Of a stretch of 30,295 nucleotides of DNA, positions 17,869 through 23,813 are shown piece after piece. The position numbers and the translations under genes were made by a program. The stretch lies in the NCBI GenBank assembly GCA_030836325.1, contig JAURQC010000096.1, positions 1-30,295 of the forward strand. Reading direction: 5' to 3'. This DNA is from Candidatus Nanopelagicales bacterium. Its GTDB lineage: Bacteria; Actinomycetota; Actinomycetes; S36-B12. Position 1 is the first letter of the stretch. Every line of letters begins with the position of its first letter. The notes under the pieces were generated by a model. That model saw only the letters and a program-made list of their open reading frames with translations. It did not search any database and was not told the DNA's origin.

Positions 17869-18027
17869 GCCTCCACTGTGACCGATTGCGCTCACTAAAG
17901 CAAGTAAATTAGTCGTCAAAATGAGAATTGACCGCGAAATTCGAAGTAATTGAGGCGTAGCACTATCGAAATACGTCTTCACCCCCTAACGTTGGATTAT
18001 CCAACATTGATGCCCGGGAGGCGTGAA
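17869..18027. promoter_or_regulatory. Divergent control region lrp operon / aldehyde dehydrogenase with 15-bp palindrome
   Basis: 159-bp intergenic region shared by two divergent units. A perfect palindrome GTTGGAT-T-ATCCAAC lies at 17991-18005, just upstream of the dehydrogenase; it suits a dimeric regulator such as the adjacent Lrp/AsnC protein. AT-rich direct repeats AAGTAAATT (17902-17910) and AAGTAATT (17944-17951) may be further weak sites. Toward lrp, a possible -35 TTGACG (plus-strand 17914-17919) and -10 TAGTGA (17892-17897) are spaced by 16 bp. Toward the dehydrogenase, TAACGT at 17987-17992 could be a -10 that touches the palindrome. GGGAGG at 18016-18021 is the ribosome site that selects GTG 18028. 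Confidence 0.6.
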
Positions 18028-19464
18028 GTGAACCTTCGTAACTTCGTCGATGGTGAAAGTGTCGAAACCCGAAGCGGTGCCACCAGTGATCTCGTTGATC
18101 CGACCACCGGCCAGGTGTTCGCACAGGCGCCGGTGTCGGATGCGGCCGATATCGATGACGCCTATGCGGCAGCCGACCGCGCCTTCCAAACGTGGGGCAA
18201 CACCACCCCCGCCGAGCGACAGACCGCCTTGCTCAAGATCGCCGACGCCATCGAGGCACACGCCGAGGAGTTGATCGCGCTCGAGAGCCAGAACACCGGC
18301 AAGCCCATGGCATTGGTTGCGTCGGAGGAGATCCCTCCGATGGTCGATCAGATCCGCTTCTTCGCCGGTGCTGCTCGGGTGCTCGAGGGACGGGCTGCCG
18401 GGGAGTACATGGCAGGTCACACATCCTTTATCCGCCGTGAGCCCATTGGCGTCATCGGTCAGGTAACGCCGTGGAACTACCCGATGATGATGGCAGTGTG
18501 GAAGTTCGCTCCGGCGATTGCGGCGGGAAACACCGTTGTGCTCAAGCCAAGCGACACCACTCCGGTCACCACCATTCGGATGGCAGAGATCATCGCCGAG
18601 GCCGACGCCCTTCCTGCGGGGGTGTTCAACGTCGTCTGTGGTGACCGCGACAGTGGCCGGGCGCTCGTTCAGCACCCGACACCTCAGATGGTCGCCATCA
18701 CCGGGTCGGTGCGTGCCGGCATGCAGGTTGCCGAGGCGGCTGCAATGGACGTTAAGCGAGTGCACCTTGAACTGGGCGGTAAAGCGCCGGTCGTCATCTT
18801 TGACGACGCCAACATTGAGGCGGCTGCAGAGGCGCTTGCTGTAGCCGGCTACTTCAACGCTGGACAGGACTGCACGGCAGCAACGCGCATGCTCGTTGCG
18901 CCGAAGATCTACGACGATTTCGTGGCAGCGATCGCCGAACAGGCCAAGGGCACCGAAACCACTTTCGCGGATGGTCCGGGCGGAGAAGCGATGGTGCCTC
19001 CGGTTAACAACGCCAATCAGCTCGAGCGGGTACTGGGCTTCTTGGAGCGTGCCCCCAAGCACGCAGAGATCGTCGCCGGCGGTGTTCGGCAGGGCGATCG
19101 AGGCTTCTTCGTCAAGCCGACGGTTGTGGCGAACCTTCAGCAGGACGACGAGATGATCCAAAGCGAGATCTTTGGGCCGGTCATTACCGTCCAGCGCTTT
19201 AGCGACGAGGACGAAGCCCTGCGGTGGGCCAACGGTGTCAGTTACGGACTTGCATCGAGCGTGTGGACCAAGGACTTCGGGCGGGCCATGCGGATGTCTA
19301 AGGGGCTGAACTTCGGCACCGTGTGGATCAACACCCACATCCCGCTGGTAGCTGAGATGCCGCACGGTGGTTTCAAGCATTCCGGCTACGGCAAGGACCT
19401 GTCGATGTACGGATTCGAGGACTACACCCGGATCAAGCACGTGATGGCCGACATCTCCGTCTAA
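18028..19464 (+). CDS. patD: Gamma-aminobutyraldehyde dehydrogenase-like aldehyde dehydrogenase
   Basis: NAD-dependent aldehyde dehydrogenase, 478 residues. [12 protein letters not shown] at the N-terminus, N150 in VTPWNYP, the general base E248 ([15 protein letters not shown]) and the nucleophile C282 in [14 protein letters not shown] match the PatD/YdcW subgroup. That subgroup oxidises 4-aminobutanal, and often 5-aminopentanal, to the omega-amino acid. GTG at 18028 is preferred over ATG at 18010 because GGGAGG sits 6 nt upstream of it and the protein then begins at the conserved site. It is divergent from the Lrp-aminotransferase operon and would take the aldehyde made by that aminotransferase or by the PuuB-like oxidase. 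The gene ends directly at the GAACTTGC repeat array. Confidence 0.9.
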   Translation: MNLRNFVDGESVETRSGATSDLVDPTTGQVFAQAPVSDAADIDDAYAAADRAFQTWGNTTPAERQTALLKIADAIEAHAEELIALESQNTGKPMALVASEEIPPMVDQIRFFAGAARVLEGRAAGEYMAGHTSFIRREPIGVIGQVTPWNYPMMMAVWKFAPAIAAGNTVVLKPSDTTPVTTIRMAEIIAEADALPAGVFNVVCGDRDSGRALVQHPTPQMVAITGSVRAGMQVAEAAAMDVKRVHLELGGKAPVVIFDDANIEAAAEALAVAGYFNAGQDCTAATRMLVAPKIYDDFVAAIAEQAKGTETTFADGPGGEAMVPPVNNANQLERVLGFLERAPKHAEIVAGGVRQGDRGFFVKPTVVANLQQDDEMIQSEIFGPVITVQRFSDEDEALRWANGVSYGLASSVWTKDFGRAMRMSKGLNFGTVWINTHIPLVAEMPHGGFKHSGYGKDLSMYGFEDYTRIKHVMADISV

Positions 19465-19620
19465 CCGCGAACTTGCGCTGTGAGAGCGCGAACTTGCACA
19501 CATACACATCGAACTTGCACTCCTGCGCTCGGAACTTGCGCGACGGCGCAAGTCCAGCGCGGCCTGTGCAAGTTCGATGTGTCACAGCGCAAGTTCGCGC
19601 TCCAGGAGCGCAAGTTCGCG
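19465..19620. repeat. Phased GAACTTGC array: four direct plus four inverted copies forming a 156-bp imperfect palindrome
   Basis: Plus-strand GAACTTGC occurs at 19469, 19490, 19511 and 19532, exactly 21 bp apart. The reverse complement GCAAGTTC begins at 19568, 19589 and 19610 (21 bp apart), and a copy lacking one T, GCAAGTCC, at 19548. Arms pair in nested fashion: 15 bp around copies 1 and 8, 14 bp around 2 and 7 (GAGCGCGAACTTGC), and 17 bp around 3 and 6 (ACACATCGAACTTGCAC). Copies 4 and 5 are the innermost arms, with one bulged base. Copy 1 can also pair over 18 bp with copy 7. It lies between two convergent genes and codes for nothing credible. It may be a bidirectional terminator, a REP/MITE-like element or a protein-binding array. 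Confidence 0.9.
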
Positions 19621-19625
19621 GAGGG

Positions 19626-20546
19626 CTAGAGCAGAACGTTCTCGGCCGCCTCGACGGCCGCCTCAACAAATGCGCGTGCTGCCGGAAGTGCCTTGTCACC
19701 TGTCTTGATGGCCAGTGAGATGGTCCTTGGTTCGATCTGAGGCCCGAGTGGAACGGTGATTACCCCTGCGTCGTTCATATCGACCGCCAATCGGGGCATG
19801 ATGGCTGGCCCAATACCGCTGCGAACCATCGCTTGCACAGCTCCGTTGTCGACCGTCCTGAACAGATACCTCGGAGTGATCCCGTGGCGTCTCAGGAATG
19901 CATCGACATCGTCTTGATAGGTGAGTGCGGGTTGGCCGATGAGATCGATGCCTTCGAGTTCGGATAAGGGAAATGTGTCCTTGCGGATGTGGGCGCGCAG
20001 TTCGCTCCGCGGATCCAGCAACAGCAAATAGGGATCTTGCCCCAGCATCGTTACCTCTAGGCGCGGATCTTCGTATGTGCCCTCAATGAAGGTAGCGTCG
20101 AGTTCGTCATCGAGGAGCTCGTCGATCAGTCCTTCGGAGCTCGGGCCCTCGAACAAGGAGAACGTGATGTCTGGGGAGGTTGCCCTTAAGGCCTGTACTG
20201 CTCTCGGCAGCAAGTGCACGGCGACGCTTTGGAAGGTCCCGATGTTGATCCGCCCGGCGGCGCCTGACGCGACGTCTCGGACGTCGAGTTCGGCGTTGGC
20301 GAGGTGCTCAAGGATGTGCTGCGCCTGGGGGAGCAGTACTCGGCCGAGCGGGGTCAAAGTCACGGGTTTGGGGCCACCGGGTCGATCGAAGAGCCGGGCG
20401 TCGAGGCATTTCTCCAAGGCAGCCACCTGTTGGCTCACGGTTGCCTGGCTGTATCCCAGTTCATCGGCCGCCGCCCCGAAGGATGCCTCTCGTGCGACAG
20501 CGACGAAAGCCGTAAATTGTCGGAAGGATGCCTGCCTGAGACTCAT
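19626..20546 (-). CDS. LysR family transcriptional regulator
   Basis: 306-residue LysR-type regulator. N-terminal winged helix-turn-helix: SFRQFTAFVAVAREASFGAAADELGYSQATVSQQVAALEKCLDARLFDR, followed by the linker helix VTLTPLGRVLLPQAQHILEHLANAE. The effector-binding domain starts at GRINIGTFQSVAVHLLPRAVQAL and includes RTVDNGAVQAMVRSGIGPAIMPRLAVD. Start ATG at 20546. A perfect TATAAT on the minus strand (plus coordinates 20553-20558) ends 6 nt before the ATG, so the transcript is probably leaderless. It is divergent from a small orphan ORF and convergent with the aldehyde dehydrogenase. Target genes are unknown; neighbours suggest amine or pyrimidine catabolism, or the small ORF itself. Confidence 0.93.
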   Translation of the reverse strand: MSLRQASFRQFTAFVAVAREASFGAAADELGYSQATVSQQVAALEKCLDARLFDRPGGPKPVTLTPLGRVLLPQAQHILEHLANAELDVRDVASGAAGRINIGTFQSVAVHLLPRAVQALRATSPDITFSLFEGPSSEGLIDELLDDELDATFIEGTYEDPRLEVTMLGQDPYLLLLDPRSELRAHIRKDTFPLSELEGIDLIGQPALTYQDDVDAFLRRHGITPRYLFRTVDNGAVQAMVRSGIGPAIMPRLAVDMNDAGVITVPLGPQIEPRTISLAIKTGDKALPAARAFVEAAVEAAENVLL

Positions 20547-20633
20547 TATTCGATTATACGATCAACACGACAATGTTTCATAGTTTTTCATTGTCTGGTA
20601 AACGTCGTACCTTCACGCCAGAAAGGAGCAATC
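20547..20633. promoter_or_regulatory. Divergent lysR / small-ORF promoter region with 27-bp inverted repeat
   Basis: 87-bp AT-rich spacer. The minus-strand TATAAT (20553-20558) serves lysR. An inverted repeat GACAATG (20569-20575) and CATTGTC (20589-20595) with a 13-nt T-rich spacer is a good candidate LysR operator placed where the lysR -35 would be, consistent with autoregulation. AAAGGAG at 20622-20628 is a strong ribosome site for the small ORF. Confidence 0.6.
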
Positions 20634-20882
20634 ATGCGAAAGAACACCACATTGCTGCAGCGGGAATTCGATTCCCTGGCCATGGCGATCGAGGACGGTC
20701 GCTGGAACGACGACGACCCTCGAACTGACACCATCGTGGCGGCTGCCCAGGCCCGTGGCCTAGCCAGTGCGGCGCTGTCGGTGCTCGTGGATCGCAGTGC
20801 TCCGGCGCCGGTTCGTGAACGTGCTCTGGCTTGCGTCGCAGGTCAACTGCTGACCGAAGAGTCTTACTCGCTCGCCAGCTGA
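20634..20882 (+). CDS. Small hypothetical protein (82 aa) divergent from lysR
   Basis: Unrecognised 82-residue protein. The start ATG at 20634 is supported by AAAGGAG 5 nt upstream, and the frame ends just before a strong hairpin, so it looks like a complete monocistronic gene. The sequence is predicted mostly helical: N-terminal MRKNTTLLQREFDSLAMAIEDG, a polar turn RWNDDDPRTD, then TIVAAAQARGLASAALSVLVD and a helix PVRERALACVAGQLLTEE. No signal peptide, membrane segment or metal motif is visible. It has one cysteine, in the segment ALACVAG. It shares its promoter region with the LysR gene and may be that regulator's target. Function unknown. Confidence 0.72.
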   Translation: MRKNTTLLQREFDSLAMAIEDGRWNDDDPRTDTIVAAAQARGLASAALSVLVDRSAPAPVRERALACVAGQLLTEESYSLAS

Positions 20883-20897
20883 AAATCCTTGAAATGA

Positions 20898-20930
20898 AGA
20901 AGGGCCCGGGCGTTTCGCCCGGGCCCTTCT
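20898..20930. terminator. Bidirectional hairpin terminator between small ORF and ABC-transporter operon
   Basis: Perfect 15-bp stem AGAAGGGCCCGGGCG (20898-20912) and its complement (20916-20930) with a TTT loop. It lies between the stop of the plus-strand small ORF (20882) and the stop of the minus-strand binding-protein gene (20953). The tract after the stem is T-rich but interrupted on both strands (plus: CTCGTTGCTTG; minus: TCATTTCAAGG). The stem is strong enough to end both transcripts. Confidence 0.85.
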
Positions 20931-20952
20931 CTCGTTGCTTGTTGCGCGGTGC

Positions 20953-22191
20953 TTACGCGCCACCCTCGTTGAGGGTGACCTCCATCGGGCTGAAGCCATC
21001 ACCGGTGGTGTCGATGCCTTCTGCCTGAAGAGCTGCGTTAGCTGCGTCGGCGAACTGGTTGGTGTAGGCATTCGCCGGCGGCTCGGCCGTGATCACCGTT
21101 GCACCCTCAAGGTTCGGGCTGTTCAGGGAGATTGCCACGGTTTGATCCCATTCAGCCGGATCCATGACGCCGATGCCGTTCGGGGACGGCCAGATCAACT
21201 TGTTGACCTCGTTCATCATCCACAGTTGGTGGCTGGCGCCGAGCTGTGAACCGTTGGCGGTCACGATGTCTGCGCACTCCTGCGGATTGTCGCGGCAGTA
21301 GATCCAGCCCTCGAAAGAGGCCGTGACGAACCGCTGCGCCAGATCGGCGTAGTCGGCATCACCAAGGCGAGCCTCATCTGCCCAGATGGCGTCTTGGAGC
21401 ATGCCCACGCCGTAGTCCGAGTAGCTGATGACGTTGAAGTCCTCAGGCTGGTAGAGCTCACCGGTGTCGGGGTTGACCGCCTCGAGCAGCATTGCGTACT
21501 CGTTGTAGGTCATGGCCTCGGCGGCATCGATCTCGCGGTTGAGCAGGGCGACCATGTCGAACTGCTGCTGCACGAGTTCAACCTCGCTCGCTGGATCAAT
21601 ACCTTCTTCACCGAGAGCGGCGAAGATCTCGTACTCGTTGCCGAAGCCCCAGTTACCGATCTTCTTGCCCTTGAAGTCCGCGGGGGACTCGATGCCGGAA
21701 TCTGCCCAAGCAACCTGCAGGGTGCCCGAGCGCTGGAACACCTGAGCGATGTCGACGATGCCGGCGCCCTGCTCACGCGATGCGAGTGCCTTAGGCACCC
21801 AAGCGAGAGCGAAGTCCGCACCACCTTGAGCGAGAACGGTCTGCGGAACGATGTCCACGCCGCCTTCCAGGATGGTCACGTCGATGCAGGCATCCTCGTA
21901 GAAGCCAAGGTCCTTGGCTGCGTAGTAGCCGGCGAATTGAGCCTGGACGAACCACTGCAACTGCAGGCTTGCCGGAGTGAGCTCCGTGCAGCCCTCGTCG
22001 CTAGCAGCCTCTTCGGCCTCGGTCTCCTCAGTGGCGGTGTCTTCCTCGGCCGCTGTCTCCTCCGCAGTTGTCTCTTCTGCGGCGGTGTCCTCAGAGCCCG
22101 AATCCGAGCTGCTGCAGGCTGACAGTGCGAGAACACCGACAGCGGCGAGACTCGCGACTCGAGTCCACCGACTGCGTGCGATGTTGCGCAT
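20953..22191 (-). CDS. ABC transporter substrate-binding lipoprotein, NMT1/THI5-like
   Basis: 412-residue periplasmic-type binding lipoprotein. Signal peptide MRNIARSRWTRVASLAAVGVLALSAC with lipobox LSAC (lipidated C26). An acidic low-complexity linker of Glu/Ala/Thr (about 33-66) follows. The NMT1/THI5 domain starts near LQLQWFVQAQFAGYYAAKDLGFYEDA, with further blocks GGVDIVPQTVLAQGGADFALAWVP and FKGKKIGNWGFGNEYEIFAALGEEG. Family members bind pyrimidine precursors, pyrimidines or small aromatic/sulfonate ligands. Last gene of the transporter set; GGAGG lies just upstream of the ATG. Being encoded with dihydropyrimidinase and beta-ureidopropionase, its ligand is probably uracil, thymine, a dihydropyrimidine or a hydantoin; that is inference. 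Confidence 0.92.
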   Translation of the reverse strand: MRNIARSRWTRVASLAAVGVLALSACSSSDSGSEDTAAEETTAEETAAEEDTATEETEAEEAASDEGCTELTPASLQLQWFVQAQFAGYYAAKDLGFYEDACIDVTILEGGVDIVPQTVLAQGGADFALAWVPKALASREQGAGIVDIAQVFQRSGTLQVAWADSGIESPADFKGKKIGNWGFGNEYEIFAALGEEGIDPASEVELVQQQFDMVALLNREIDAAEAMTYNEYAMLLEAVNPDTGELYQPEDFNVISYSDYGVGMLQDAIWADEARLGDADYADLAQRFVTASFEGWIYCRDNPQECADIVTANGSQLGASHQLWMMNEVNKLIWPSPNGIGVMDPAEWDQTVAISLNSPNLEGATVITAEPPANAYTNQFADAANAALQAEGIDTTGDGFSPMEVTLNEGGA

Positions 22192-22209
22192 GCTTCCTCC
22201 TTCTTAGTG

Positions 22210-22992
22210 TCAGGCCGAACGAGTTCTGCCTGTCCATGGTGTTGTCCATCGTTCAACGGCTAAGACGATCAGGTAGAACACCAAGCCGGTGATGATGGCT
22301 GCAACTACATATGCCCACGCTCTTCCGTAGGCGGTGTTGGCTGCCGAACTTGCGATTCGAGAGCCAAGTCCTTGTTGGGGTCCACCGAAATATTCGGCGA
22401 CTAATGCGGCTATGACCGCCAGGGGAGCGGCGATCTTCATGCCGGTGAAGAAGAAGGGGATCGCATTGGGGATGCGGAGCACACGCAGCACGGTTCGTGG
22501 CTGGGCATTCATCGAGCGCATCAACTCCAACTGCACTGGTTGCACCTGAATCAGGCCTCGAGTGACATTCACCAGCATCGGGAAGAACACGATGATGGCG
22601 GTGACCAGCACGCGGGGCGTCCGACTCGTGATGCTGAACATGTTGTTCAGAATAGGTGTCAAGGCAATGATGGGCACCGCTGCCAGGCCTGCGGCAAGGG
22701 GAGTAATCAAATTGTTAACGACGACGAACCGCTGCGCCAAGAGAGCCATGACCAGTCCGGCGATTGTTCCGAACACAAGTCCCAGGAACGCCGTGGTTCC
22801 TGTGTAGTAGGCCGTCTCCCACATCAGCGTCAGGTCTCCGAGGAAGTTCTCGGCGATGAGCGAGGGAGCGGGCAGCAAGAACGGCTCGATCTCACGAACG
22901 ACGACCAGAAGTTGCCATGCGCCTAGGAACAGCAGCGCGATGAGAAACGGTGGCCAGATGAACTTCAGCCGGTCGGCAGCCTGAGTGGACAT
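22210..22992 (-). CDS. ABC transporter permease (SsuC/TauC/NitT type), subunit 2
   Basis: 260-residue inner-membrane permease of the BPD_transp_1 family. About six hydrophobic segments are seen, beginning FIWPPFLIALLFLGAWQLLVVV, then TTAFLGLVFGTIAGLVMALLAQR and TPLAAGLAAVPIIALTPIL. The cytoplasmic ATPase-coupling loop corresponds to LMRSMNAQPRTVLRVLRIPNAIPFFFTGMKIAAPLAVIAALVAEYFG. The start ATG overlaps the ATPase stop by one base (TGATG). It is different in sequence from the other permease of this operon, so the translocation pore is likely a heterodimer. Confidence 0.92.
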   Translation of the reverse strand: MSTQAADRLKFIWPPFLIALLFLGAWQLLVVVREIEPFLLPAPSLIAENFLGDLTLMWETAYYTGTTAFLGLVFGTIAGLVMALLAQRFVVVNNLITPLAAGLAAVPIIALTPILNNMFSITSRTPRVLVTAIIVFFPMLVNVTRGLIQVQPVQLELMRSMNAQPRTVLRVLRIPNAIPFFFTGMKIAAPLAVIAALVAEYFGGPQQGLGSRIASSAANTAYGRAWAYVVAAIITGLVFYLIVLAVERWTTPWTGRTRSA

Positions 22993-23813
22993 CAGACCTC
23001 GCCCACCTTGGCACGGACGCCGGCGCCTCCAACGTGTCCGCGCAGAGCCTCCCGAACCGAGGTGACCGCGTCGAAGAACTCGTCCGCCTCGCGGGTGTCC
23101 TCATCTCGGTCGTTGCCGAGCGGGACGGGAACGATGTCGGTGATGCGGCCTGGGCGAGGGGACATGACCACGACTCGATCAGACAGGTATACGGCCTCGG
23201 GGATCGAGTGGGTGACAAAGATGATCGACTTGCCGGTCTCTTTGCGGATGCGCAGAAGTTCGTTCTGCATCCGCTCACGGGTCATTTCGTCCAGGGCACC
23301 GAAAGGCTCGTCCATCAACAAGATGGTGGGATCGACGGCGAGCGAACGGGCAATAGCCACGCGCTGTTGCATGCCGCCTGAGAGCTCCCAGGGGCGGTGC
23401 TCGGCGAAGTCGGCGAGTTGGACCATCTCCAGCAGTTCCATTGCCCGTGCCTTGCGCTTGGCCTTGTCCCAACCTTGGAGTTCAAGCGGCAGTTCGACGT
23501 TTCGTCGGACGGTCCGCCATTCGAAGAGCGCAGCTTGCTGGAACGCCATGCCGTACAACTGCTGCTCGCGTGCCTCGTGCGGTGTGTGCCCGGCGACCTT
23601 CATTTCACCGCGTGTGGCGTCGGTGAGGTCGGCGATCACTCGCAGCAGGGTGGATTTGCCGCAACCAGATGGGCCAATCAGCGAAATGAACTCACCGGCG
23701 TCCACTGTGAGGTTGACGTCCTGCAAAGCAGTGACCTCGTTGGCTTGACCCTCGTTGAAGATCTTCCACACGCCGCTGGCGTTAACGGCGTGCTGGGTTG
23801 TCGCAGTGCTCAT
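22992..23813 (-). CDS. ABC transporter ATP-binding protein (SsuB/TauB/NitT type)
   Basis: 273-residue ATPase that energises the transporter. All ABC motifs are in order: Walker A GPSGCGKST (47-55), Q-loop at 91-93 (FQQAALFEW), signature LSGGMQQR (144-151), Walker B ILLMDEPFGALD (164-175) and the H-loop H202 (THSIPEAVYLSDRVVVMSPRPG). The C-terminal part RITDIVPVPLGNDRDEDTREADEF is typical of nitrate/sulfonate/pyrimidine-type importers. The ATG overlaps the stop of the upstream permease by 4 bp, and the stop overlaps the start of the next permease, so the three are translationally coupled. Confidence 0.95.
   Translation of the reverse strand: MSTATTQHAVNASGVWKIFNEGQANEVTALQDVNLTVDAGEFISLIGPSGCGKSTLLRVIADLTDATRGEMKVAGHTPHEAREQQLYGMAFQQAALFEWRTVRRNVELPLELQGWDKAKRKARAMELLEMVQLADFAEHRPWELSGGMQQRVAIARSLAVDPTILLMDEPFGALDEMTRERMQNELLRIRKETGKSIIFVTHSIPEAVYLSDRVVVMSPRPGRITDIVPVPLGNDRDEDTREADEFFDAVTSVREALRGHVGGAGVRAKVGEV

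Noticed and set aside
17986..19551. 521-codon open frame antisense to the aldehyde dehydrogenase
   Set aside because: It is a GC-rich shadow frame of patD; the translation is Arg/His/Gly-rich with no domain, and the opposite strand has a full set of conserved dehydrogenase motifs.
19465..19620. CRISPR array
   Set aside because: The constant part is only 8 bp, the spacing is 21 bp, the second half is inverted, and no cas genes are present.
19433..19718. Short ORFs on both strands through the repeat array with 7-residue periodic sequence
   Set aside because: The periodicity comes from the 21-bp DNA repeat; there is no ribosome site and both overlap the ends of well-supported genes.
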